DNA from: Aquincola tertiaricarbonis | Lineage (GTDB): Bacteria > Pseudomonadota > Gammaproteobacteria > Burkholderiales > Burkholderiaceae_C | NCBI RefSeq assembly: GCF_023573145.1 | Contig: NZ_CP097635.1 | Coordinates: 62,001-126,000 of the forward strand | Length of the DNA stretch: 64,000 nt | Reading direction: 5' to 3' | Notes under the pieces: generated by a model | What the model was told of the DNA's origin: nothing | Databases searched by the model: none | What the model saw: the letters and a program-made list of their open reading frames with translations, nothing else | Shown: positions 52,257-64,000 of the stretch, piece by piece | How the letters are laid out: every line of letters starts with the position of its first letter | Position numbering within the stretch: the first letter of the stretch is position 1 | Translations under genes and position numbers: made by a program

Positions 52257-52909
52257 TGCGCATCCTGCTGCTCAACCCCAACGCTTCGGCGCACATCACT
52301 GCGCGCATGGCGGCTTCGGCACGGGCCGAGCTGGGGCCCGATGACGAACTGGTGGCGCTGACCAACCCGCAGGGGCCCGCCGTGGTGCGCAGCGCCGCCC
52401 AGCTGGCGCAAGCCGAAGCCACCCTGCCCGCGCTGATGGCACCGCAGGTGGCCCGCTGCGATGCGATGGTGCTGGCCATCTCGCTGGACGGCGCCATCGA
52501 CCGCCTGCGCCCGGCCTGGGGCGCCAAGCCCGCGCGCGGCATGACCGAAGCCGCCGTCGCCCAGGCGGCGCAGGTGGCGCCCCGCGTAGGCCTGCTGACG
52601 CTGGGGCCCGACATGACGCCGCTGTATGCAGCGCGGCTGGCCGCGCTGCTGCCGCCCGAACGCATCGCCGGTGTGATGGCGCCGGCGCTGGAGCAGGCCT
52701 TCGCACCCTGCGAAGGCGTGGACGAGGGCGTGCTGCAGACCCTGCTGCAGGCCGCCCGCGCCCTGCCCGCCGACGCCTATGTGCTGGCCGGCGCCGTGCT
52801 GTGCGGCTACGACGGCGCGCTGCAGGCCGCGCTGGGCCAGCCGGTGTTCGACGGTGTTCGCTGCGCGGTGCGGCAGGTGCGGGGAGCGGCGGCGGCTCAA
52901 GGGCGCTGA
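52256..52909 (+). CDS. Asp/Glu racemase-family protein (hydantoin racemase-like), catalytic Cys not conserved
   Basis: The 217-residue protein starts MRILLLNPNASAHITARMA, the N terminus of the hydantoin/allantoin racemase family, and has the two half-domains of about 110 residues. Known members use two Cys at ACFGDPG-like and LGCAGM-like sites; here they read AISLDGAI (Ser76) and LAGAVLCGYDG. Neither Cys is in its usual place; Cys183 lies three residues away. The start shares an A with the GntR stop (TGATG). It may no longer racemise or may use different residues. Confidence 0.75.
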   Translation: MRILLLNPNASAHITARMAASARAELGPDDELVALTNPQGPAVVRSAAQLAQAEATLPALMAPQVARCDAMVLAISLDGAIDRLRPAWGAKPARGMTEAAVAQAAQVAPRVGLLTLGPDMTPLYAARLAALLPPERIAGVMAPALEQAFAPCEGVDEGVLQTLLQAARALPADAYVLAGAVLCGYDGALQAALGQPVFDGVRCAVRQVRGAAAAQGR

Positions 52910-52947
52910 CGTCGGGCGGCTGGACGCAGGAGCGCCGGGGGCGACCG

Positions 52948-53877
52948 CTAGAGCGACTGCTCCAGCCGCGCCAGTTGCGCGCGCAGCGCCTGCAGCCGCT
53001 GGCTCGCCTGTTCGGCAGTGGCGCTGCCGGCGGCGACGTCCTTCACCAGCGCCTCCAGGCCACTGCGGTCGGCCTTCAGCTGCTTGAGCTGCGCTTCCAG
53101 GCCAGCCAGGTTCCTGTTCGGGTCGGGCGGTTCGGCCCGCAGTGCCGCCAGGCGCGCTTCGGCCTTGGCGATGCCCTCATCCAGGCGTCCGATGCCCTCG
53201 GTCACCGTGCCGGGTACGGCGCCCGCTCCACCCCCACCCCCACCGCCCTTGCCTTCACCCGTCGCCTTGGCCATCGCCTCCACACTGCGGCTGCCGAAGT
53301 AAAAGCTGACCACCGAAGTCACCAGGGTGATCAGCGCGGTGATGATCTGCTTCTGGATGTCCTGGGTGGCCGCAGGTGTGGTGCGCGTGGGGGAGTAGAT
53401 GCGCAGCTCGATGCCGGTCGGGCCGCTGGCGGCCCCGGCGATCGCCAGCAGACCCTGCTTTTCGTAGCGTTGGATTTCGGGCTGCACCCGCGCAACGTCG
53501 GCCACGGTGGTGCTGAAGAGCTGCCAGCCAGGCAAGCTGCCTGCACCATCGTTCATGAGCGCCTGCAGCCCGAACACCGCGAACAACACCATCACCCCCA
53601 CGGCGAGCAGCGAGCGCAATGAACCGGCCGGCAGACCAAACGCCTCGTCGGCCGAGGCCAGACCCAGCGCATGGAACACCATGGCGATCAACGCCAGGGC
53701 CGCGCCGAAGATCACCAGCAGGCCGACGAACCAGAAGGCCGTGCCGGGTTTGTCATAGAAGACCGGCACCGCAAGGGCCAGCGTGAAGGCAAACACCAGC
53801 ACCAACAGGCCCGCGGCTAACCCGGCCCGCACCTGGGCAGACGCGCCCGCAGGCGCTTGATCCATGTCACCGCTCAT
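52948..53877 (-). CDS. Membrane protein with C-terminal coiled coil, unknown function
   Basis: The 309-residue protein has four membrane helices (LLVLVFAFTLALAVPVFY, FVGLLVIFGAALALIAMVF, LLAVGVMVLFAVFGL and IITALITLVTSVVSFYFG), with the last two separated by a 75-residue region. A flexible Gly-rich hinge (GEGKGGGGGGGAG) then leads to a long charged Leu/Ala heptad segment (GLEAQLKQLKADRSGLEAL and onward) that forms a coiled coil. No known family. The ATG at 53877 follows GGGAG; a GTG upstream is less likely. It is convergent with the racemase-family gene. Confidence 0.65.
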   Translation of the reverse strand: MSGDMDQAPAGASAQVRAGLAAGLLVLVFAFTLALAVPVFYDKPGTAFWFVGLLVIFGAALALIAMVFHALGLASADEAFGLPAGSLRSLLAVGVMVLFAVFGLQALMNDGAGSLPGWQLFSTTVADVARVQPEIQRYEKQGLLAIAGAASGPTGIELRIYSPTRTTPAATQDIQKQIITALITLVTSVVSFYFGSRSVEAMAKATGEGKGGGGGGGAGAVPGTVTEGIGRLDEGIAKAEARLAALRAEPPDPNRNLAGLEAQLKQLKADRSGLEALVKDVAAGSATAEQASQRLQALRAQLARLEQSL

Positions 53878-53962
53878 GTCCACAGCTCCCAAGCCCACTT
53901 GGTGGGCGCAGGCTAGGGCCGATCGCTTGCGGGTGCCTCCTCAAAACAATGGACGATGCGCC

Positions 53963-54997
53963 CTACCCCATGCTGCGCGGATTCGGAATGCCCTCGATCG
54001 GGCACTCCTCGGTGCCCACCATCGGCCGCGTGATGGCTTCCACCGCGGCGCGGGTGGCGGCGGGGTCGGCCACCCACTGGCGGTAGAAGTCGTAGGGGCA
54101 CTCGGCCACGCCGCGGTCGCCGTCGTCGGAGTTGATGAGGCCGGTGTAGCCGCGGTGCAGCAGCTTGAACAGGTGGTTCTCCGACTGCGCGTGCTTGCGG
54201 AAGTCGCGGATCAGGTGCTTGCTCAGCGCCGCGTACTGCACGCCGTTGTCTTCCTCCCCGCACTCGCCCAGCGTACGCCCGTCGAAGCCGATCAGCGCGC
54301 TGTGGCCGAAGTAGCTGTACACGCCGTCGAAGCCCGCTGCGTTGGCCACCGCCACGTAGCAGTTGTTGGCCCAGGCCATGGCCTTGGCCATCAGCACCTG
54401 CTGGTCCTTGGCCGGGTACATGTAGCCCTGGCAGCGCACGATCAGCTCCGCGCCCTTCATCGCGCAGTCGCGCCAGATCTCGGGGTAGTTGCCGTCGTCG
54501 CAGATGATGAGGCTGATCTTGAGACCCTTGGGGCCTTCGCTCACATAGGTCTGGTTGCCCGGGTACCAGCCTTCAATGGGCACCCAGGGCATGATCTTGC
54601 GGTACTTCTGGACGATCTCGCCCTGGTCGTTCATCAAGATCAGCGTGTTGTACGGCGCATTGCGCGGATGCTGCTCGTGGCGCTCGCCGGTCAACGAGAA
54701 CACACCCCACACCTTGGCCCTTCGGCAGGCGTCGGCAAAGATGGCCGTCTCTTCACCGGGCACCGTGGCCGCGGTGTCGAACATCTCCTGCGGGTCGTAC
54801 ATGATGCCGTGGGTGCTGTACTCCGGGAACACCACCAGGTCCAGCCCCGGCAGCCCGCGCTTCATGCCCACCACCATCTCGCCGATGGCGCGTGCATTGG
54901 CCAGCACCTCGGCCTTGGTGTGCAGCCGGGGCATCTTGTAGTTGACCACCGCCACCCCGACGGTGTCGTTGCTGCTGCTGATGTCGCCGTGGTTCAT
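53963..54997 (-). CDS. amiE: Aliphatic amidase
   Basis: The 344-residue protein is a nitrilase-superfamily aliphatic amidase. The catalytic residues Glu59 (FPEYSTHG), Lys134 (YRKIMPW) and Cys166 ([10 protein letters not shown]) have the same numbers as in Pseudomonas aeruginosa AmiE, and the length (about 346) matches. It hydrolyses short aliphatic amides such as acetamide to acids and ammonia. GGAGG precedes the ATG. The next upstream gene is a hybrid sensor kinase in the same direction; no amiR or amiC is present. Confidence 0.95.
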   Translation of the reverse strand: MNHGDISSSNDTVGVAVVNYKMPRLHTKAEVLANARAIGEMVVGMKRGLPGLDLVVFPEYSTHGIMYDPQEMFDTAATVPGEETAIFADACRRAKVWGVFSLTGERHEQHPRNAPYNTLILMNDQGEIVQKYRKIMPWVPIEGWYPGNQTYVSEGPKGLKISLIICDDGNYPEIWRDCAMKGAELIVRCQGYMYPAKDQQVLMAKAMAWANNCYVAVANAAGFDGVYSYFGHSALIGFDGRTLGECGEEDNGVQYAALSKHLIRDFRKHAQSENHLFKLLHRGYTGLINSDDGDRGVAECPYDFYRQWVADPAATRAAVEAITRPMVGTEECPIEGIPNPRSMG

Positions 54998-55069
54998 GCC
55001 CGTGTCCTCCTGCTGCCTGCCGATGCGATGCACGCATTGGGCGGCGGCGGGGCCGGGCCTGGGTATACG

Positions 55070-55097
55070 TCGAATGACGTAGCGTTGAGTGACGTAG
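55070..55097. repeat. Tandem 15-bp repeats upstream of amiE
   Basis: TCGAATGACGTAG (55070-55082) and TTGAGTGACGTAG (55085-55097) differ at two positions and are 15 bp apart. They lie 72 bp before the amiE start, just beyond the stop of the kinase gene, suiting binding sites for an activator of amiE. Confidence 0.6.
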
Positions 55098-55105
55098 ACG
55101 GCGGC

Positions 55106-57727
<2,622 letters not shown>

Positions 57728-57790
57728 TCGGATCCTCACGACAGTGATCCGGTGTACCACTTCAAGCGGTTTGGGACAAGATTGCGCCCC

Positions 57791-58929
57791 TCAGTCGCTC
57801 CCCTGCAGCGCGTGCCACCCGCCACCCGAGCCCACGACCGCCTCCACGAAGGCCACGCCCCGCGCACCCTCTTCCACCCGCGGATAGTCCGCCAGCATCG
57901 GCTCGGCCGCTTCCCCGCCTTGCCGCGCGCGGATGTCCGCGGCCACGCCGCGGTACACGTTGGCAAAGGCCTCGATGAAGGCCTCCGGGTGGCCGGCCGG
58001 CAGCCGGCACGCGACCTTGGCGGCTTCGCTCAGCCACGGCGCATTGCGCGTCAGCACGCGCTTGGGGCCGTCGGCCGGGGCGTGGATCAGCAGGTTGGGT
58101 TCTTCCTGCCGCCAGTCCAGGTAGCCCTCGCTGCCGAACACCCGCAGCCGGATGTCGTTTTCGCAGCCCGCCTCGATCTGCGAACACAGCAGCACGCCCT
58201 TGGCGCCGCCCTTGAAGCGCAGCAGGATGCTGGCGTCGTCGTCCAGCTGGCGGCCGGGCACGAAGGTGCTGAGGTCGGCGCACAGGCTCTCGATCTGCAG
58301 GCCCGTGACGGTGGCGATCAGGTGCTCGGCATGGGTGCCGATGTCGCCCACCGCGCCGGCCAGCCCACTGCGAGCGGGGTCGGTGCGCCAGTCGGCCTGC
58401 TTGCTCTCGATCTGTCTAGACAACCAGCCCTGGTGGTATTCCATCACCACCTTGCGGATGCGGCCGATCGCGCCCTGGCGAACCAGTTCGCGGGCCTCGC
58501 GCACCATCGGGTAACCGCTGTAGTTGTAGGTGACGCCGAACACGGTGCCGGCCTGCTGCACCGCCTGCACCAGCTGGCGCGCCTGCTCGCTGGTGTGCAC
58601 CAGCGGTTTGTCGCACACCACATGAAAGCCCGCCTGCACGAAGGCCATGGCCACCGGAAAGTGCAGGTGGTTGGGCGTGACGATGCTCACCGCGTCCACA
58701 CGTTCGTCGGGTGGGCGGCGCAGTTCGTCGGCCAGCAGCGCTTGCCAGGTGCCGTGGTTGCGGTCGTCGGCCAGGCCCAGGTCGCGGCCCGAGGCGCGCG
58801 AGCGCTCGGGTGTGCTGCTCAACGCGCCGGCCACGAAGTCCCACTGGTCGTCCAGCGCCATCGCATGCCGGTGCACCGCGCCGATGAAGGCGTCGCGACC
58901 GCCGCCCACCATGGCCACACGCAGCCGCC

Positions 58930-58933
<4 letters not shown>
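57791..58933 (-). CDS. Gfo/Idh/MocA-family oxidoreductase
   Basis: The 380-residue dehydrogenase has the Rossmann motif [16 protein letters not shown], the catalytic Lys in [10 protein letters not shown] and the His of DIGTHAEHL. Family members oxidise sugars, inositol or sugar derivatives with NAD(P). A TGTCTAGACA palindrome at 58413-58422 is inside its frame. It overlaps the isomerase gene by ATGA, as last gene of the sugar ABC operon. The substrate could be a polyol, inositol or rare sugar. Confidence 0.92.
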
Positions 58934-59955
<1,022 letters not shown>

Positions 59956-59962
59956 GGCGGCC

Positions 59963-60958
59963 TCAGAACGGCGAGTTGGGGAAGTAGAAGTCCTTGGCGT
60001 TGTCCTTGGTGATCAACACCGACGGGATGATGGTGGTGGGCGGCAGCTTGTCGCCCTTGAGCCGCGCCTCGGCCGTGAGCTTGATGGCGTCGTAGATGAA
60101 CTTGGGCGAGTACGACACATTGGCCTGGATGCGCGGGTCCGCGCCGTCCATCAGCGTCTTGACCATGCCCTTGGCGCCGGCACCGCCGAACACCAGCTTG
60201 ATGTCGGTGCGCTTGGCCTGGTCGATGGCCTTGAGCACGCCCACGGCCATGTCGTCGTCGGCCGCCCACACCGCGTCGATCTGCTTGAAGCGGGTGAGGT
60301 AGTCCTGCATCACCTTGAAGGCGTCGTCGCGGTTCCAGTTGGCGTACTTGGCGTCCAGCAGCTTGATGTCGGGGTAGCCCTTCATCACCGCGTTGAAGGC
60401 GTCCATGCGCTCGTTGTCCAGCGTGGTGGCAATGCCGCGCAGCGCCACCACGTTGCCCTTGCCGCCCAGCGCCTTGGCGATGTAATCGGCCGGCACCTTG
60501 CCGAAGGCGGTGTTGTCACCGGCCACGTAGGCGTCCTGCGCGCTGGTGTCGGTCAGGCCGCGGTCCACCACGGTGACATACACGCCTTTGCCCTTGACCT
60601 GCTGCACCGGCTTGGTCAGCGCCGCCGATTCGAACGGGAAGATGACCAGCGCATTGATCTTGTTGGCGGTCACCAGGTCCTGCAGCTGGTTGGCCTGCTC
60701 GCCGGCGTTGGCGGCGGTCTTGATCGTCACCTTCAGGTTCTTGTGGGTCTTCTCCAGCTCCTTCTTGGCCTCGTTGGCCCACCAGACGATGCCGCCGGTG
60801 AAGCCGTGCGTGGCCGCCGGAATGGCCACGCCCAGGTTGACGGTGCCGGCGGGCGCCTGGGCGCGCGCGGCGGGTGCCAGGGCCAACAGCGCGGCAGCTG
60901 CGGCGGTGGCCAGCAGCGCGGTACGGCGGGGGGTGGGGCAGGTGGTGGGGTGGGTCAT
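59963..60958 (-). CDS. Sugar ABC transporter periplasmic binding protein
   Basis: The 331-residue protein has a signal peptide ([25 protein letters not shown]) and a type 1 periplasmic-binding fold resembling RbsB/Xyl[72 protein letters not shown]. It probably binds the sugar or polyol for the neighbouring permease and ATPase. AAGGAGA precedes the ATG. It lies 65 bp after the permease gene, and the gap holds a small hairpin. Confidence 0.93.
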   Translation of the reverse strand: MTHPTTCPTPRRTALLATAAAAALLALAPAARAQAPAGTVNLGVAIPAATHGFTGGIVWWANEAKKELEKTHKNLKVTIKTAANAGEQANQLQDLVTANKINALVIFPFESAALTKPVQQVKGKGVYVTVVDRGLTDTSAQDAYVAGDNTAFGKVPADYIAKALGGKGNVVALRGIATTLDNERMDAFNAVMKGYPDIKLLDAKYANWNRDDAFKVMQDYLTRFKQIDAVWAADDDMAVGVLKAIDQAKRTDIKLVFGGAGAKGMVKTLMDGADPRIQANVSYSPKFIYDAIKLTAEARLKGDKLPPTTIIPSVLITKDNAKDFYFPNSPF

Positions 60959-60987
60959 GTCTCGTCTCCTTGGTTTGGCGGGAACAA

Positions 60988-61004
60988 GGCCCTTGCACCG
61001 GGCC
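60988..61004. other. Short hairpin between permease and binding-protein genes
   Basis: GGCCC and GGGCC flank a seven-base loop in the 65-bp gap. Such stems between ABC genes often stabilise or attenuate mRNA, helping to give more binding protein than permease. The stem is short. Confidence 0.3.
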
Positions 61005-61023
61005 GGAAAGAAAGCTGGCACGT

Positions 61024-62034
61024 TCAGCGGCGGCGCCTTTGCAGGAAGGCCACCACGATGATCACGAAGCCCTGCACCGCGGCATTCAGGTACACGCTGA
61101 TGATGCTGGTGAGGTTGAGGATGTTGCTGATGACCGACAGCAGGATGGCGCCCACCACGGTGCCGGTGATGCTGCCCGCGCCGCCCTTGAGCGCGGTGCC
61201 GCCGACGATGACCGCGGCGATGGCTTCCAGCTCCCACAGCAGGCCGGTGGTGGGCGAGGCGCTGCCCAGCCGCGGCACGTACAGCAGCGTGGCCATGCCC
61301 ACGCACACGCCCAGCAGCACGTAGGTGAGCACCTTGATGCGGTCCACGTCCACCGCGGCATAACGGGCCACCTGCTCATTGCTGCCGATGGCCTGCACAT
61401 AGCGGCCATAGGCCGTGCGGTTGAGGATGAGCCCGCCCAGCGCCGCCACCGCGACGAACACCCACACCGGCACCGGCACGCCCAGCAGCGCGGCGTAGTA
61501 CACCGGGCTGTAGGCATCGCTCAACGCGTTGTCCAGCGTGATGGCGCCGCCGTTGGAAAAATAGGTGAGGTACGCGCGGAAGATGCCCAGCGTGCCCAGC
61601 GTGACGATGAAGGGCTCGATGCGGCCACGGGTGATCAGCAGCCCGTGCGCCAGCCCGAACAGCGCGCCCAGCAGCAGCGCAAAGCCCATGCCCAGCGCCA
61701 CCACCAGCACCGGCTGCAGGCCCTGCTCGCCCAGCGCATTCATCAGCAGGATCACGCAGCCGGCGATCAGCGCCGCCATCGAGCCCACCGACAGGTCGAT
61801 GCCGCCGCTGATGATGACGAAGCACATGCCCACCGCGATGATGCCGATGAAGGCCGTGCGCGTGAGCACGTTCATCAGGTTGTCGAAGCTGGCGAAGTCG
61901 CTGTTGAGCAGCGTGCCCGCCACCAGCAGCAGCGCCAGGCCCAGCACCGGGCCCAGGCCATGCAGGCGGCTGCCGCCGCCGCGGCGGCCCTGCGGTGGGG
62001 CGGTCTTGTCAGTGCTCACGGGTTCCGGTGGCAT
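61024..62034 (-). CDS. Sugar ABC transporter permease (RbsC-like)
   Basis: The 336-residue protein has about nine membrane helices and RbsC-like motifs [41 protein letters not shown] and GNEQVARY-like [21 protein letters not shown]. It is a membrane subunit of a class 2 (CUT2) sugar importer. Its start overlaps the ATPase gene by 26 bp. Confidence 0.93.
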   Translation of the reverse strand: MPPEPVSTDKTAPPQGRRGGGSRLHGLGPVLGLALLLVAGTLLNSDFASFDNLMNVLTRTAFIGIIAVGMCFVIISGGIDLSVGSMAALIAGCVILLMNALGEQGLQPVLVVALGMGFALLLGALFGLAHGLLITRGRIEPFIVTLGTLGIFRAYLTYFSNGGAITLDNALSDAYSPVYYAALLGVPVPVWVFVAVAALGGLILNRTAYGRYVQAIGSNEQVARYAAVDVDRIKVLTYVLLGVCVGMATLLYVPRLGSASPTTGLLWELEAIAAVIVGGTALKGGAGSITGTVVGAILLSVISNILNLTSIISVYLNAAVQGFVIIVVAFLQRRRR

Positions 62035-63505
62035 GGGCGATCAACTCCTCTTCGGTCAGGCCGCTGCCCTGCACCACCGCCATCAGGCAGCCCGCACGCA
62101 TCACGGCCACGCGGTGGCACAAGCCCACCAGCTCCATCAACTCGGACGACACCACCACCACGCCGCGGCCCTGGCGGGCCAGTTGCTGCACCTGGCCGTA
62201 GATGTCGCGCTTGGCGCCCACGTCCACGCCGCGGGTGGGCTCGTCCAGCACGATCACGCGCGGGTCGGGGTGCAGCACCTTGGCCAGCGCCAGCTTCTGC
62301 TGGTTGCCGCCCGACAGCGACGAGGCCGGGATGTCCAGCGTGCCGGTGCGGATGCCGAAGTCCTGCACCGCCTGCTGCATCGCCGCGCGCTCGGCCGCCG
62401 GCTGCAGCCAGGGCCGCGCGTAACGCGCCAGCGCCATCAGCGTGAGGTTCTCCTTCAGGCCGAAGTCCACGTGCAGGCCCTTGCCCTTGCGGTCTTCGCT
62501 CAGGTAGGTCAGGCCCAGGCGCGCGGCCTCGCGCGGGCTGCGGATGCGCACCGGCCGCCCGGCCAGCTCCAGCTGCTGCACCGTGTGGGGCCGCAGGCCC
62601 AGCAAGGCCTCGAACAGCTCGGTGCGGCCGGCGCCCACCAGGCCGGCAAAGCCCAGGATCTCGCCGGGCCGCACCTCGAAGCCGATGTCCTGCGCCCAGC
62701 CCGGTACCGTCAGCCCCTGCACGCGCAGCAGCGGCGGTGTGTCGGCCGGCGGTGGCGGGTCCTTGGGCGGGTACAGGTCGGCCAGCTCGCGGCCCACCAT
62801 CAAATTGGCCATTTCGCGGCGCGTCAGGCTGGCGGTGGGCGCGCGGGTGACGAAGCGTCCGTCGCGCATGACCACCACCCCGTCTGTCACACGCTCCACC
62901 TCGTCCAGCTTGTGGCTGATGTAGAGGATGGTGACTCCCTCGGCCTTGAGCCGCGCCATCAGGTTGAACAAGGCCTCGGTCTCGCCGGGCGTCAGCGTGG
63001 CGGTGGGCTCGTCCATCACCAGCAGGCGGGCGCGGCGGGCCAGGGCCTTGGCGATTTCCACCAGCTGCTTTTCGGCCACGATGAGCCGGCGCACCGGCGT
63101 GTCGGGGCTCACGGCCAGGCCCACCTGGGCCAGCGCCTGCGCGGCCTCGGCCCGCATGGCCGCATCGTCCAGCAGCCAGCCGCGCTTTTTCTCGTGGCCC
63201 AGGAAGATGTTCTGCGCGATCGTCAGGTCTTCGGCCAGGTTGAATTCCTGGTGGATGAGCACGATGCCCGCGGCCTCGGCCTCGCGCGAGCCGGCAAAGG
63301 CCACCGGCTGGCCGCCGATGCGCAGCGTGCCGCCGCTGGGCTGCTCATGGCCCGCGAGGATCTTCATCAGCGTGCTTTTGCCGGCGCCGTTTTCGCCCAG
63401 CAGCCCCACCACGGTGCCGGGCTGCACCTCGAAGCTCACGCCATGCAGCACCTGCACCGGGCCGAAGCGTTTGGTGATGCCTTCGAACTGCACATGCAGG
63501 CTCAT
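62009..63505 (-). CDS. Sugar ABC transporter ATPase with two nucleotide-binding domains
   Basis: The 498-residue protein has the two-domain layout of RbsA/MglA. The first domain has Walker [10 protein letters not shown] and Walker [12 protein letters not shown], with the signature degenerate ([15 protein letters not shown]). The second has the altered Walker [15 protein letters not shown] and the real signature [13 protein letters not shown] with [12 protein letters not shown]. It energises the adjoining permease. It overlaps the ROK gene by ATGA. Confidence 0.94.
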   Translation of the reverse strand: MSLHVQFEGITKRFGPVQVLHGVSFEVQPGTVVGLLGENGAGKSTLMKILAGHEQPSGGTLRIGGQPVAFAGSREAEAAGIVLIHQEFNLAEDLTIAQNIFLGHEKKRGWLLDDAAMRAEAAQALAQVGLAVSPDTPVRRLIVAEKQLVEIAKALARRARLLVMDEPTATLTPGETEALFNLMARLKAEGVTILYISHKLDEVERVTDGVVVMRDGRFVTRAPTASLTRREMANLMVGRELADLYPPKDPPPPADTPPLLRVQGLTVPGWAQDIGFEVRPGEILGFAGLVGAGRTELFEALLGLRPHTVQQLELAGRPVRIRSPREAARLGLTYLSEDRKGKGLHVDFGLKENLTLMALARYARPWLQPAAERAAMQQAVQDFGIRTGTLDIPASSLSGGNQQKLALAKVLHPDPRVIVLDEPTRGVDVGAKRDIYGQVQQLARQGRGVVVVSSELMELVGLCHRVAVMRAGCLMAVVQGSGLTEEELIAHATGTREH

Positions 63506-64000
63506 GCTGTGGCCCCTTGCAGCATGGCCTGCTGCAGCGCCAGCGCGCCGGCGCCCACCACGCCGGCTTCGTCACCCAGCGGCGTGTACTGGATCTCCAG
63601 GTGCCGGGTGCTCAGCGCCAGGCTGCGGTGGTAGATGCTTTGCCGCACGCTGGCCAGGAACAGCGGCCCGGTGCGGGTGACGCCGCCGCCGATGAACACA
63701 TGGCTGGGGTTGAAGAAGTTGACGACCGAAGCCAGCATCTGCCCGATGAGGGCGCCGGCCCGCTGCACGATGGCATTGCTGGCCGCATCGCCCGCGCGGC
63801 TGGCCTGGGCCACGTCGGCGGGGGTCAGCACGCCGCGCTCGTCCAGCAGCTGCGCCAGCATCGGGCTCTTGCCGGCCTGCGCGGCCTCGGTGGCCATGCG
63901 GGCGATGGCGGGGCCGGCGGCCATGGCTTCCACGCAGCCCAGGTTGCCGCAGTGGCAGCGCGGGCCCTGGGGGTCGACGCAGATGTGGCCCACGTCGCCG
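63502..64000 (-). CDS. ROK-family protein, N-terminal part outside window
   Basis: About 166 C-terminal residues are visible. The zinc motif of ROK proteins is clear: GHICVDPQGPRCHCGNLGCVEA with the metal His and three Cys. FFNPSHVFIGGGVTRTGPLF is the other conserved ROK segment. It is either a sugar kinase or a ROK repressor (XylR/NagC type); the N-terminal HTH that would decide lies beyond the edge. It leads into the ABC operon by ATGA overlap. Confidence 0.9.
   Translation of the reverse strand, partial: GDVGHICVDPQGPRCHCGNLGCVEAMAAGPAIARMATEAAQAGKSPMLAQLLDERGVLTPADVAQASRAGDAASNAIVQRAGALIGQMLASVVNFFNPSHVFIGGGVTRTGPLFLASVRQSIYHRSLALSTRHLEIQYTPLGDEAGVVGAGALALQQAMLQGATA

Overview
The window looks like chromosomal DNA of a GC-rich betaproteobacterium of the order Burkholderiales, probably near the Comamonadaceae/Sphaerotilaceae. 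The grounds are codon use saturated with G/C at third positions, four Bug (TctC-type) periplasmic receptors, many LysR/IclR/GntR-controlled acid-catabolism clusters, and an IorAB-type molybdenum hydroxylase pair. I see about 57 protein genes and no rRNA, tRNA, CRISPR array, insertion sequence or prophage. No gene-free gap exceeds 300 bases.

Layout. 1-807: end of a LysR gene. 855-2431: hipB/hipA-like toxin-antitoxin pair. 2459-5215: CAP-domain lipoprotein and an MFS exporter with a C-terminal monooxygenase-like domain. 5220-11186: an intradiol ring-cleavage dioxygenase divergent from a LysR gene, followed by a citryl-CoA-lyase-like enzyme, two Bug receptors and a CaiB/BaiF CoA-transferase. 11196-15866: Bug receptor, PEP-mutase/isocitrate-lyase-type lyase and a LeuD/LeuC-type dehydratase, divergent from an IclR gene. 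15874-19800: Bug receptor, D-2-hydroxyacid dehydrogenase and class II aldolase family protein, divergent from a LysR gene. 19822-21722: anti-sigma factor, ECF sigma factor and a DUF3455-like lipoprotein. 21947-24814: a secreted protein of unknown role, then a Cache-domain protein and a methyl-accepting chemotaxis protein behind a sigma-28-type promoter. 24934-38908: large catalase, methyltransferase, glycogen-debranching-type enzyme, molybdenum hydroxylase, two lipases/hydrolases, MscS channel and a degenerate SGNH protein. 39034-42007: hutI and hutU. 42111-43601: rhomboid protease, small protein, ankyrin protein.

43605-52909 is the most distinctive block. A tightly coupled minus-strand operon (dihydropyrimidinase/hydantoinase-like enzyme, racemase remnant, DctPQM TRAP transporter, amidase, cyclic-imide-hydrolase/PuuE-type deacetylase-fold enzyme) faces a plus-strand operon (arylmalonate-decarboxylase/maleate-isomerase family protein, GntR regulator, second racemase-family protein). 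The 230-bp divergent promoter carries five TGTCNACA palindromes, four of them as two 12-bp-spaced pairs. Together they suggest import and hydrolysis of a cyclic imide, hydantoin or related ureide. 52948-57727: orphan membrane/coiled-coil protein, aliphatic amidase amiE and an orphan hybrid sensor kinase. 57791-64000: a sugar or polyol operon (ROK protein cut by the window edge, ABC ATPase, permease, binding protein, TIM-barrel isomerase, Gfo/Idh/MocA dehydrogenase).

Two other regulatory observations stand out. A 19-bp box occurs in opposite orientation before the dioxygenase/LysR pair and again before the citryl-CoA-lyase operon, with one mismatch, tying them into one regulon. The LeuCD/lyase module resembles the dimethylmalate dehydratase/lyase arrangement but has an altered substrate loop. 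Functions rest on motifs and context only; no database search was possible.
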